In this document: in pieces, positions 26,290-35,149 of the stretch
How the letters are laid out: every line of letters starts with the position of its first letter
How positions within the stretch are numbered: position 1 is the first letter of the stretch
DNA from: Candidatus Poseidoniaceae archaeon
GTDB taxonomy: Archaea; Thermoplasmatota; Poseidoniia; Poseidoniales; Poseidoniaceae
Length of the DNA: 37,983 nt
Reading direction: 5' to 3'
NCBI GenBank assembly: GCA_949538025.1
Contig: CATISI010000132.1
Location: 1-37,983, forward strand
Translations under genes and position numbers: made by a program
The notes under the pieces: generated by a model
Seen by the model: only the letters and a program-made list of their open reading frames with translations
Database searches by the model: none
What the model was told of the DNA's origin: nothing

Positions 26290-28495
26290 CGGCATCTTGT
26301 GTACACACAACAAAACGTACCTTTGAAGCTAATTCCAAAGGATAACCCAGCGATTCTGAGCGCTGATAAGCCAACATGGCTACGGTTTGTGAGGAATTCT
26401 TGGAAGGCCTTCGAGAAATTCGTTGAGCAATGAGCAAATCCTTTGCGCGCACCTGATGGTGTTCGAGACGTTGCACTTCGTCGAGGAGAAGTCGTTGAAT
26501 TTGGCACTGTACACGATAACTTGGAATGTTGTCAATCAAATCATCGGTATCCGCCAACAACTCCAACGCTCGCGTCTGCAGTTGAGCAACCCAAGGACAC
26601 GTCGAATGTTGCCGCAACTCAAGGCCCCGAATCTTCATTCCCTTCTCGCCATATGCCCAGTACTTCGTTAGTGAACCACCGCTGTGCATCCGACTTGGAA
26701 GAAAGGCAATGCACCGATACGTTGCTTCGTATTCGAGAGGAATGCCCGTCATTTTATGCACATGATTCGAGAGATCCATCGCAGATTGATGCTGCTCTTC
26801 GAGAGAGCGACCCTCACGATCACGGATCCAGATGGAATCAACAATGGCATGCAACACTTCCCAGCCACGTTGTTGAGCACAATCGATGGTCTGCAGGAGA
26901 AGTTCACGAGCCCAGGCGCATATGGCTTCGTGTGCTTCAATACGACCAAAACGAGCGTTTCGATATCCTGTGTAACCAAAGCACGTGACAAGAAGCCATT
27001 TGAGAGCATTCTGCTGACGATCGGCGGCATCGCCTTTGGCGACAATTTGTTGCTTAAGCTGACGACGACGTTCGATGAGAGGTGCAACGACTCGACCGAG
27101 AAAGCCGTGCCTTCGACCACATGTATGCGTCATCAATTCAGGGACCTGAAACGCATTTGAACATTGTTGAGGAAAAGCAAGACTTGCTGATTTCCATTGC
27201 TGCTGTTGCAATTGAAACCGCTTTTTGGCTTCATCAGGGTGGAGAGGTAGGGGCATGGTGTTCTTCGCCGGTTGACAACAACTGCAATTCAAGGTCTCAG
27301 GAGAGATGTTACGCGTTGCAATGATGCTAGGAAAGAGGCTTGCAAAATCGAGTTCGATGACGTTGGCATAGACGCCAGGTCGGCTATCCAAATAGAGCCC
27401 TCCCCGGTCGGATTGCAGCAAATCCCATGCTGACTTGGTGTCTTCAGGACGCGTCTTTTTCCACGGAACAAGCACACCATCTTCCATCGCTACTCGGTAT
27501 TGTATTGCACTGATGACCGAGCCCGGAGATTTTCTCGATGCATCACTGATTCGTGTAGCGGAAACACGCGCAAGTTCGTACAGTCCATCGAGTCCCCCTT
27601 CACGGAACATGAAACTTGACGAAAGATCGATATGAATACGACCTTCGAGTGGGAACTGAGGGTCGCTTCGTAACACCTGCCCATAGGACGAAAGAACTCT
27701 CGTTTGACCAACTTGTCTCAGAGGGGTTTGGTTTCGTCCAAGACTAAGCGCTGTATGTTTGGCTTCAACATACCGCAACAGATGTGGAAGCCCTTCGGTA
27801 TTGCCACGTAACGACAGCACAAGATCAGGGTCGTACTCTCCAAACCACTGCTCCAATTGTTGCAGAGATCTAGATTGCTGAAGAGAAAACGCAACTTGTG
27901 GGCCCGTGACGTTGCCAGAAGTATCGCACGGTGTAACGAGAACACGCGTTGGCTGGCGGCACAGTGTTCCATCTTGACCAATCTGCTCGAGAACAATTTC
28001 AAGTCGACAACAACGCCAGTCGCGTCGATGAACGTCTCTTTCCAAGAGCGAGAGGTAGTTGTTTTCAAGGCGCACGGGTGAACCAATGGTCAATCGTTTA
28101 GAGGTGAGATACTGCTGTTCAGCTCGGATATCTACAGAATAAAGGTTGTATCGAACATGCTCGCCACGCGCATCGATGTGTTCAGCGAGGGCGCGTAACG
28201 TCGCGCACGATTCGAGCGTAAGTGCGAGCATACGTTTCGTATCGAAGGAACCCAATTCGGGTCGTTTTTTCTCAAACGCGTAACGTTGCAGACCGTATCG
28301 AATCCAGAGTTCTGGCTGCGACAACCACTCGATGAGATGCTCGAGATCTGATGAACTTCCGGCGACATGAAGTGTAGGATGCCAAGGCTCGCGAAATGAA
28401 ACAACGGAACCCTCCTCAGTCACAATCCATACCAGCATTTCGAGTTGCGCTGAGCAGAGATGGGCGTCTAAAATCCAGCCACTAATGCTGGTCAT
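26102..28495 (-). CDS. Divergent B-family DNA polymerase (PolB2-like), probable proofreading-deficient
   Basis: Motif A ELDFASLFPSIIATRNISPETL; motif B region QQNALKWLLVTCFGYTGYRNARFGRIEAHEAICAWARELL; motif C region LHAIVDSIWI; thumb KGMKIRGLELRQHSTCPWVAQLQ; C-terminal DYYRRLAVRAIWSVLAPFGW. N-terminal exonuclease motifs not recognisable. Confidence 0.85.
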   Translation of the reverse strand: MTSISGWILDAHLCSAQLEMLVWIVTEEGSVVSFREPWHPTLHVAGSSSDLEHLIEWLSQPELWIRYGLQRYAFEKKRPELGSFDTKRMLALTLESCATLRALAEHIDARGEHVRYNLYSVDIRAEQQYLTSKRLTIGSPVRLENNYLSLLERDVHRRDWRCCRLEIVLEQIGQDGTLCRQPTRVLVTPCDTSGNVTGPQVAFSLQQSRSLQQLEQWFGEYDPDLVLSLRGNTEGLPHLLRYVEAKHTALSLGRNQTPLRQVGQTRVLSSYGQVLRSDPQFPLEGRIHIDLSSSFMFREGGLDGLYELARVSATRISDASRKSPGSVISAIQYRVAMEDGVLVPWKKTRPEDTKSAWDLLQSDRGGLYLDSRPGVYANVIELDFASLFPSIIATRNISPETLNCSCCQPAKNTMPLPLHPDEAKKRFQLQQQQWKSASLAFPQQCSNAFQVPELMTHTCGRRHGFLGRVVAPLIERRRQLKQQIVAKGDAADRQQNALKWLLVTCFGYTGYRNARFGRIEAHEAICAWARELLLQTIDCAQQRGWEVLHAIVDSIWIRDREGRSLEEQHQSAMDLSNHVHKMTGIPLEYEATYRCIAFLPSRMHSGGSLTKYWAYGEKGMKIRGLELRQHSTCPWVAQLQTRALELLADTDDLIDNIPSYRVQCQIQRLLLDEVQRLEHHQVRAKDLLIAQRISRRPSKNSSQTVAMLAYQRSESLGYPLELASKVRFVVCTQDAVNPLQRVVLARECEHQDHPVRRTDVDYYRRLAVRAIWSVLAPFGWSEEQLLEPPVVRLDQWM

Positions 28496-28775
28496 GATTC
28501 ACTCCATCCAAAGATAAGATGTGTTGTTGAAGAGACACAATACGTTCTTCAAGCGCTTGAATTCGTTCATGAGCGCCAAGAATCATCGACAAAAGCATCG
28601 GCCTCCACGCCTCGTGCGCAGGAAGCATCCCTCCTGCTGCTCGACGCATGCGAACATCATGGAGCATCGCATCAAAACGACAGCGATCCTCATGCGATAG
28701 TGCACGCCGGTACGGTACGAGAATTTCGATCTCTTGTTCAACGCGTCCTCGCCAAGTTGGTACAGTTCGTCCCAT
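28482..28775 (-). CDS. Small conserved-looking helical/coiled-coil protein, overlapping the polB start
   Basis: 97 aa: MGRTVPTWRGRVEQEIEILVPYRRALSHEDRCRFDAMLHDVRMRRAAGGMLPAHEAWRPMLLSMILGAHERIQALEERIVSLQQHILSLDG. 14-nt overlap with the downstream polB start. Resembles, from memory, small haloarchaeal proteins starting MGRTxPTYRD. Confidence 0.6.
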   Translation of the reverse strand: MGRTVPTWRGRVEQEIEILVPYRRALSHEDRCRFDAMLHDVRMRRAAGGMLPAHEAWRPMLLSMILGAHERIQALEERIVSLQQHILSLDGVNHDQH

Positions 28776-28837
28776 AGTGTTGGAACGACGAACGCTAGTG
28801 AAGCGTTGTGCGAACCCCTTCTGAAAAGTGAAAATGG

Positions 28838-29824
28838 TCAGGAGAGATCGCTTCGATTGACGGTAGTTTCTGCCATGCCACCATCCAAGACAGTGAGAAC
28901 GGCGTCGGCGATATCCAGTCCGACACGTCGTTGTGCTTCAATGGTGGCAGCCCCGATGTGCGGAGTACCATGGAAGTTCTGATGCTGAAGAAGAGGTGAT
29001 GCGGAGTCAACTGGTTCGTATTCGAAGACATCAAGGGCCAAGGACGACAGTTGTCCAGATTCAAGAGCCTCGAAAGCTGCATCTTCATCAACAATACCTC
29101 CCCGGGCGCAATTAACGACGTGATTCCCACATTTCAGATTGAATGGGTCGACGCCAGGCATCATATTGATGCGCTTTTGATTGACAAGATGGTGAGTCTC
29201 ATCAGTCAGGTTGCAGTGAATGGAGATGTGCGTGCACGTTTTGAAAAGGTTGTCCACGTTCTTGTGCATCGTAACACCCGCTTTCTTTGCGATGGAAAGT
29301 GGCAGGTAGGGATCGTAAGAATGAACCTCCATCCCAAAGGCTTGAGCAACATTCGCAACACCTTGTGCAATCCGGCCGAAGCCAACAAGGCCGAGCCGTT
29401 TTCCATGGAGTTCTGTCCCATTGAGTTCCTTTTTTGCCCACCTACCCTCACGCAAAGAGTGATCCGCACGTGGAATAAATCGAATGGAAGAAAGCAAATG
29501 TCCAACGGTGAGTTCCACAACGCTCTGGGTACTCGCCCGTGGTGCGTTGACAACCGGTAGGCCTAGACAAGAGGCTGCGTCAATATCGATGTTATCGACA
29601 CCCACACCTGCACGTGCTACCACTTTTAGTCGAGGTTGACTCACTTCCAACATTTCTTTCGTCAGTTTAGTTGCACTACGAACAATGATTGCATCGAAAT
29701 CAGCCAATGCTCCCTTAATGAGTTGATCTTGGTCGATGAAACCCTGAACAACCTCGCAACCTGCATTTTCGAGTTTCTTGACGGCCTCTTGAGCCATACC
29801 GTCCGTAACGACTACTCTTCGCAT
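28838..29824 (-). CDS. serA: D-3-phosphoglycerate dehydrogenase-like 2-hydroxyacid dehydrogenase without ACT domain
   Basis: DAIIVRSATKLTKEML, VVARAGVGVDNIDIDAASCLGLPVVNAPRAST, LGLVGFGRIAQGVANVAQAFGMEVHSYDPYL, VNCARGGIVDEDAAFEAL, GTPHIGAATIEAQ. Confidence 0.88.
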   Translation of the reverse strand: MRRVVVTDGMAQEAVKKLENAGCEVVQGFIDQDQLIKGALADFDAIIVRSATKLTKEMLEVSQPRLKVVARAGVGVDNIDIDAASCLGLPVVNAPRASTQSVVELTVGHLLSSIRFIPRADHSLREGRWAKKELNGTELHGKRLGLVGFGRIAQGVANVAQAFGMEVHSYDPYLPLSIAKKAGVTMHKNVDNLFKTCTHISIHCNLTDETHHLVNQKRINMMPGVDPFNLKCGNHVVNCARGGIVDEDAAFEALESGQLSSLALDVFEYEPVDSASPLLQHQNFHGTPHIGAATIEAQRRVGLDIADAVLTVLDGGMAETTVNRSDLS

Positions 29825-29924
29825 GGTTGATGCTTATCCATGAGGTGTTAGAACATTGGGTTCGGTTCGAATTTGTCACAATGGATTGATAGGAAGGAGA
29901 AAACTGGAGTAGTCAAGTGAGCCT

Positions 29925-31070
29925 ATGGCAGCAGAGGTTGATCTTCAGTCACTCATCTGGGCTTTAGGCATCCTCTCTGTGCCCGTTTTGGCAGCGATTC
30001 CACTCCGCTTTATGTGGCAGTATTGGATCGGCGGAAGTCATGAGGAATCGGAGTACAGAACAAACGTTCGACAAATCATTGATTCTGGAAGACAATTGGA
30101 AAGTTACAGACATTCGCTGAACGATGTTGCACGAAGCTTGAGAATTACTCCATCACGACAGCGGTTGATTGAAGCAGATATATTGAATCCTTTATCGATT
30201 TCCCATTTTCTCATCCTTCCAGCGTTGATTATTTTTCCACTTGCTTTCATAGTTGCCCTTCCCGTCATGCTGGTTGGTCTGCCTGTGATTCTTTTGGTTG
30301 AATTTGTCCTTATTCGGCAACGCGTTTTAATTCGAATCATGAGCCTTGTCGAGCGAACAATGCATTGGCAAATCATCCACATCCCTCAAGCTCATCGTGG
30401 AAATCCTGCACAAGAGCGGAATTACACTGAATTTTCACAGCACATTGAACACTTTCACAGAGTACCACGTGGCGTATTTCTGGGATTGTTCGCCTATTTG
30501 ATTGTTCATTGGATCTTCAAGTTGGAAAACTTTGGAACAGAAATCATTCTCTCCTCCTTGCTGTATATCGCATTGCTGGCTCTGGTCGGTGTCCTCTCAA
30601 CAGCGTTTGAAACAGACCTTGTCTTTGTTGATCCATCCAAAGGTCGACTCATACCAATCGATCAATGGGTAGAGTCGTTGCTCAAACCTCTGGTCGGTGT
30701 TGGTTTGATCTTCCTTCTCGGGCGAGATTTGCTTGAGGAAGCACGTGGCGGAAATGCAGCTCTGTTTGCTGCAACCTTCCTTGCCATCCTCTATGGAGCA
30801 GCCATCGTTGGAATTGCATATCAATGGGGGTATTCAATATGGAGAGGACGAAGAGTCCAACGATCGTTCGAACAACAGGTCATCGAAGCACTTGACCCAC
30901 TTTCCTATGATTTGACACGAAGTAAGGGTCGTATCGAATTTATTGTTCGAAAGCCAATGGCAGAGCGGCTTCAGGAAATTGAGGAAATTCACACCGGACA
31001 ACTGACCTTCGAGGACCTCGAATCGATGCCGAGTAGTGCTCCAAAAGAAGCACCAAAGAACCCTCTCTAA
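29925..31070 (+). CDS. Uncharacterised multi-pass membrane protein
   Basis: 381 aa with several hydrophobic segments (LIWALGILSVPVLAAIPLRFMW, FLILPALIIFPLAFIVALPVMLVGLPVILLVEFVLI, AALFAATFLAILYGAAIVGIAYQWG). Confidence 0.6.
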   Translation: MAAEVDLQSLIWALGILSVPVLAAIPLRFMWQYWIGGSHEESEYRTNVRQIIDSGRQLESYRHSLNDVARSLRITPSRQRLIEADILNPLSISHFLILPALIIFPLAFIVALPVMLVGLPVILLVEFVLIRQRVLIRIMSLVERTMHWQIIHIPQAHRGNPAQERNYTEFSQHIEHFHRVPRGVFLGLFAYLIVHWIFKLENFGTEIILSSLLYIALLALVGVLSTAFETDLVFVDPSKGRLIPIDQWVESLLKPLVGVGLIFLLGRDLLEEARGGNAALFAATFLAILYGAAIVGIAYQWGYSIWRGRRVQRSFEQQVIEALDPLSYDLTRSKGRIEFIVRKPMAERLQEIEEIHTGQLTFEDLESMPSSAPKEAPKNPL

Positions 31071-33601
31071 TCTTCAATCAGTTCAGCGTCTAGAGATGTA
31101 GAAACCAACATCTTCGGATCATCAATTCGGCTCGAACGCACGAGATATCCAATGCCAACAGCACTCAATAGAACGAACAAGAAGAAGAAACTTGCAGCTC
31201 CGAAATAATCGGAAAACAAATCGCCTAGCGCCGAAAAGAAGCCTTCCTCAACATCGTCTGTGACAACTTCCTTTGGCTGAATCAATGCCGCAACGGCTTG
31301 TTGGTCGTACACTGGTCGTGTGAAGGTGAGCATTCCATCGTACTCGGGATTGTAAGCATCCGAGGGCGATGCCGGGTCGAGGTCCGAGTAGAAATCAGGT
31401 CGTTGCTCAATGGAAATGTCGATGGGTTCGCTCAAATCCAAGGTGAGTGTAACATCAACCGTGTAGGGAATTCGAGATTCAAAGAACTCAGGATCGTTGA
31501 GGATACCTAGGAACGTGAATGCTTGACCGGTGACATCGAAATGCGCCCATGAGTTCCAGTGCGATGATTCAACATCGAGGTCGCAAATCCATGCGTCCGA
31601 AACACGTGTGCACGCTCCTTGTGCATCGTTGCTTCCATCTTCTCCGAGATCGATTTCAAGTTGCAAAGCACCTCCTTGTGCGGTATCCAAATCAAACTCT
31701 GTTGGAACGAAGCGAGCCTCCATTTGAGTTGTGCCGTTTGGAATCCACACATAATGCGAATCTTCTGTGTAATACACAGCTCCAGTGGCACCGTTGTTGA
31801 AATGATTCCAATCGCCCTTCCAACTATGGCTTACTCGATCAGTATTGACTGGAATAGATGTTTCAACCATCATAGATTCGTAAATATCCCATGCATCCCA
31901 AACTGTGTATTCTGGATGATCAACAAAACCGTCCTCATCTTGGTCGCGCATGAGTTGAAGCGTTCGTGCCAATGCCATGGCTGCATCAACATCGGTCAAA
32001 CCATGACCAACCCTCCAATCATGGCATTCACCCGTTGCCGAGCGATAACATTCCTCGGGAATATCGTTGCATGAATCTTCGTCGTTACCTTCTTCGCACG
32101 CATTGTCCATTCCTTCGTAACGTGCCGTTAATTCAAGGATTAGTTCAAGTTCGTGAACACGTGAATAGTTGGCTGTATCCCAATCTTCGAATTGCCCGTA
32201 TGCAGCTGTGCCTTCACCACCAACGAGGCTATCGGCTTCATCGTGGTCCTCACGATGGTAATCTGCAACACCCAACGAGGGAGCAATGTCGAGGATGACT
32301 CCAGCCATGCCACCAACGTGAGGGGTTGCCATCGAAGTCCCAGAGATGGCCATGTAGTACAAGTCACCTTGTGTACGAGTGCTTGCATCTATGGCTGTTC
32401 CACGAGGAGCTGTCGCCCAAATGTCACGACCTGGAGCACCTACATCTGGCCAAGTGTGCTGTTGATTCATACAGCCTCTTGAAGAAAAGGAAGTGACCTG
32501 TGTTCCGTCGTGTGTTAGAGCAGCAACGGAGATTGCCGAAGGCGTGTTAGCGTAGACGTTTGTTCGCAAATCACCACCACATTCGCCTCCACCACCTGAA
32601 CCACCTGAATTGGAAGCGGCGAAGATAACTGCAACACCGTTTTCGAAGGTGAGTCTGTCGGTGATTGTAGCAATTGCACCGTTTGGATCGTAATCACCGT
32701 CTGTCCCCCATGAATTTGATACGACTCGAATATGATAGGGGTTTTGTGATGGAATCGAGTGCTCATACGTCCATTCAAGGCCTTGTTCCGCAGCAAAGAT
32801 GGAAGCTCCATCGCCTGTTCCTAGCGCAACCATTTGTCCACCCTTGGCAACACCTGCCCTTCGACCTGCGGATGCATCGCCGTTTCCAGCAATGGTTCCT
32901 CCGACGTGTGTACCGTGTCCAGAGGATGTGTCGGAGTTACGGGTTTCTGTCCAAACGCCGTTCCATTTCGCAGAGTAGATGACCTTTTCACCTGTCCAAG
33001 GTTCAAGATAATCAAAGTCTGGGTGACCAGCATCGACGCCTGTGTCGAGGTCAACAACAGCGGTGCCATCACCGTCCCACTCTGTGAAGGCATTGTCCGT
33101 TTCAAACTGAACATTTCCATCGACATCGATGATGGCCCGATGCCATGCGTCCGTTGCCCGAACGACATGTGTGGTTTCGTGCATCATGAGAGAAGGATCG
33201 GTGGGGTCGCCACCCCAGTCAGGAGGCAAGTAGAAGAAGTCCAATTCCCGGTTCAATTCAAGATATTCGACACGCTCCCAGTTCGAAAGTTTTCGAAGAA
33301 CATCCGTAGGGGCTTCAATAAGTCCACCATCAATCAATTTCGCTTCGTGAAGGTGCGTTGCTCCAATCTTGGAAAAATAAGCCATGTCAACGGATGTTAC
33401 CGGTGAGTGTAGTTGGAAGATGACCTCAAAGGATTCATCTACACCTTGTGCAGATTGTAAGGCAGACTGAAGAGCTTTGTCCATTTTACTAACATCACCG
33501 TATGGATTTGTACCCTGCGCAAGAGGGGAGGTTAGTGAAAGCAGGAATATCAATTGAAGGAAAAAAACCAAGTGGATTTTCTTACGTTTCATTTTGGCCA
33601 T
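31067..33601 (-). CDS. Secreted subtilisin-like serine protease (S8 family) with C-terminal TM anchor
   Basis: Catalytic triad motifs VVDLDTGVDAGHPDF, SSGHGTHVGGT, ISGTSMATPHVGGMAG. N-terminal signal (HLVFFLQLIFLLSLTSPLAQG). C-terminal hydrophobic helix (AASFFFLFVLLSAVGIGYLV). Start set at MAKMKRKK (33601) rather than ORF-track 33655. Confidence 0.9.
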   Translation of the reverse strand: MAKMKRKKIHLVFFLQLIFLLSLTSPLAQGTNPYGDVSKMDKALQSALQSAQGVDESFEVIFQLHSPVTSVDMAYFSKIGATHLHEAKLIDGGLIEAPTDVLRKLSNWERVEYLELNRELDFFYLPPDWGGDPTDPSLMMHETTHVVRATDAWHRAIIDVDGNVQFETDNAFTEWDGDGTAVVDLDTGVDAGHPDFDYLEPWTGEKVIYSAKWNGVWTETRNSDTSSGHGTHVGGTIAGNGDASAGRRAGVAKGGQMVALGTGDGASIFAAEQGLEWTYEHSIPSQNPYHIRVVSNSWGTDGDYDPNGAIATITDRLTFENGVAVIFAASNSGGSGGGGECGGDLRTNVYANTPSAISVAALTHDGTQVTSFSSRGCMNQQHTWPDVGAPGRDIWATAPRGTAIDASTRTQGDLYYMAISGTSMATPHVGGMAGVILDIAPSLGVADYHREDHDEADSLVGGEGTAAYGQFEDWDTANYSRVHELELILELTARYEGMDNACEEGNDEDSCNDIPEECYRSATGECHDWRVGHGLTDVDAAMALARTLQLMRDQDEDGFVDHPEYTVWDAWDIYESMMVETSIPVNTDRVSHSWKGDWNHFNNGATGAVYYTEDSHYVWIPNGTTQMEARFVPTEFDLDTAQGGALQLEIDLGEDGSNDAQGACTRVSDAWICDLDVESSHWNSWAHFDVTGQAFTFLGILNDPEFFESRIPYTVDVTLTLDLSEPIDISIEQRPDFYSDLDPASPSDAYNPEYDGMLTFTRPVYDQQAVAALIQPKEVVTDDVEEGFFSALGDLFSDYFGAASFFFLFVLLSAVGIGYLVRSSRIDDPKMLVSTSLDAELIED

Positions 33602-33639
33602 ATTCAATCGACGAGAAGACACTTCAAATGTGTTTGCAC

Positions 33640-34347
33640 TTACTGTGAAAGCCACGGAATCTCATCAGGAATCTCTGCGAAGATGTTTGCTGGAAGAGCG
33701 GTTTTGATTTTTGAAACAGAACCGAGCTTTTCTGCAGTTTGGGTTTGCCACTCTACAAATTCATCGAACGAAGCCATGGTCAAAATTGGGTTGTGCTCAC
33801 GATTCCAACCAAGTGTTTGCAACTCAGTACCTGGTGGTTCATGTCCACTGCAGACAAGTACGTTATCAGGCAGTACAGAGAGCGATTGTATTGATTCCCA
33901 GTGTTCGACAAGACGGCCGCTGGGAAGGTCATCACGTCCAACACCGGCATCGCCATTGAACAAAAAGTCACCAGTGAAAATGTGACCATCGATGCAGATG
34001 ATGACAGAATCTTGCGTGTGTCCTGGAACGTGGAAGAACGTGTACTCAACGCCAGCAATGGTGATGGAGGAATCCTCGCCGATGTAATCCGTTACGCCAA
34101 GTGAGGCCGTATCCTTCCACATGTAAAAGGGAATTCCTCGGTCCTTGGAGAGCGTAAAGCAAGCGGTGATATGATCGGCGTGCGTATGTGTCGCCATGCA
34201 TGCTGCAAGATTGAGACCTCGCTCTGCAAGTACCGTTTCATAGTGTTTGATGTAATCGTACACAGGGTCGATTAAGACGGCTTCACCGTTGTTGGAGACA
34301 AGATATGTGCAAGCCCAGCCCTCCGGACGAATATCTTCTACGTGCAT
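33640..34347 (-). CDS. Metallo-beta-lactamase-fold hydrolase (glyoxalase II / ETHE1-like)
   Basis: THTHADH metal motif; VEYTFFHVPGHTQDSVIICIDGHIFTGDFLFNGDAGVGRDDL; LVCSGHEP. Confidence 0.85.
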   Translation of the reverse strand: MHVEDIRPEGWACTYLVSNNGEAVLIDPVYDYIKHYETVLAERGLNLAACMATHTHADHITACFTLSKDRGIPFYMWKDTASLGVTDYIGEDSSITIAGVEYTFFHVPGHTQDSVIICIDGHIFTGDFLFNGDAGVGRDDLPSGRLVEHWESIQSLSVLPDNVLVCSGHEPPGTELQTLGWNREHNPILTMASFDEFVEWQTQTAEKLGSVSKIKTALPANIFAEIPDEIPWLSQ

Positions 34348-34426
34348 GATTCAACGACGGCAAAGTCCTACTTCAACCATTCCGAAAAAGACGAGGCTTC
34401 ATGAAGGGAGAGGACAAGCATTGCAC

Positions 34427-35149
34427 ATGCACCCGAGGACCGTCGTCTATCTCGAACACGACGGAAAACTTCTGCTGGTGGATGCGAATGGCAATGGACC
34501 CAGAGATTGCATCATGGGCCGGAGCACAAGCGAGGTTTTGCTTCGGTTTCCAACACCAGAGGAAGTTGAACGTCACGGCATTACATGGTCAGTGGGTCGA
34601 GAAACTGATATCAGATTTGGAAATGAAACTTACACAGTCCTTCATGGAGAACCGGAAATCGATTGGCCGGAGCATTGGACTTGGAAAGACAAAGTTGTCT
34701 CTGACAACACCGTTCATCCAGTTGCTCGAGAAGCGGTCTATCGTTCTCTTCATCGTCTCGTATCCAAGGTCATGATTCGTAACGACAAGAGCGAGATTCT
34801 CATGGCCAAGGTTGAAAGAGGGTTCTTCAAAGGATATTGGGGATTACCTGGAGGTTACATGAACCATAGTGAAGAGCCCGCAGATGGCTGCGTTCGAGAA
34901 ACACAAGAAGAGTTAGGAATTCTCATCGAACTTGACAAGCGTACACCTGTTATCACGCAACGATCGTTCTTCAGAGACGGTGTATCTTTTGTCAGTTTCA
35001 CATATTGTGGGCGATGGAACGGCTCGATTGATGAATTGAAATTAAAGCAAGGGGAAATCGAAGAAGCTGCATGGTTTAGTCTGAGTGATGCTATTGAGAA
35101 CGCTGCGTCTGAATTTGACAGATTGGCACTGGAATCGCTTCAGGATTGA
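34427..35149 (+). CDS. NUDIX hydrolase
   Basis: Complete Nudix box GYMNHSEEPADGCVRETQEELGIL (Gx5Ex7REUxEExGU). The ORF track starts at 34289 but overlaps the MBL gene 5' end; ATG 34427 (MHPRTVVYLEHDGKLLLVD) is preferred. Confidence 0.87.
   Translation: MHPRTVVYLEHDGKLLLVDANGNGPRDCIMGRSTSEVLLRFPTPEEVERHGITWSVGRETDIRFGNETYTVLHGEPEIDWPEHWTWKDKVVSDNTVHPVAREAVYRSLHRLVSKVMIRNDKSEILMAKVERGFFKGYWGLPGGYMNHSEEPADGCVRETQEELGILIELDKRTPVITQRSFFRDGVSFVSFTYCGRWNGSIDELKLKQGEIEEAAWFSLSDAIENAASEFDRLALESLQD

Noticed and set aside
26443-27160. 181 and 158 aa +strand ORFs antisense to polB, considered as extra cassette genes
   Set aside because: They are antisense to conserved polymerase motif B/C and palm regions, with no recognisable domain. 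Only the RecA-like ORF (25453-26289) has coherent motifs on that strand.
27319-27360. Possibility that the B-family polymerase is fully inactivated
   Set aside because: Motif A is canonical and the second Asp of motif C is kept, so complete inactivation cannot be concluded from sequence alone.
28838-29824. serA as a functional member of the polymerase cassette
   Set aside because: Same strand and close (62 bp gap), but a metabolic enzyme with no mechanistic link; treated as a neighbour only.
29851-29885. GGTTCGAAT-like T-arm sequence upstream of 29925, considered as a tRNA
   Set aside because: No matching acceptor, D or anticodon stems could be drawn around it; likely chance or promoter sequence.
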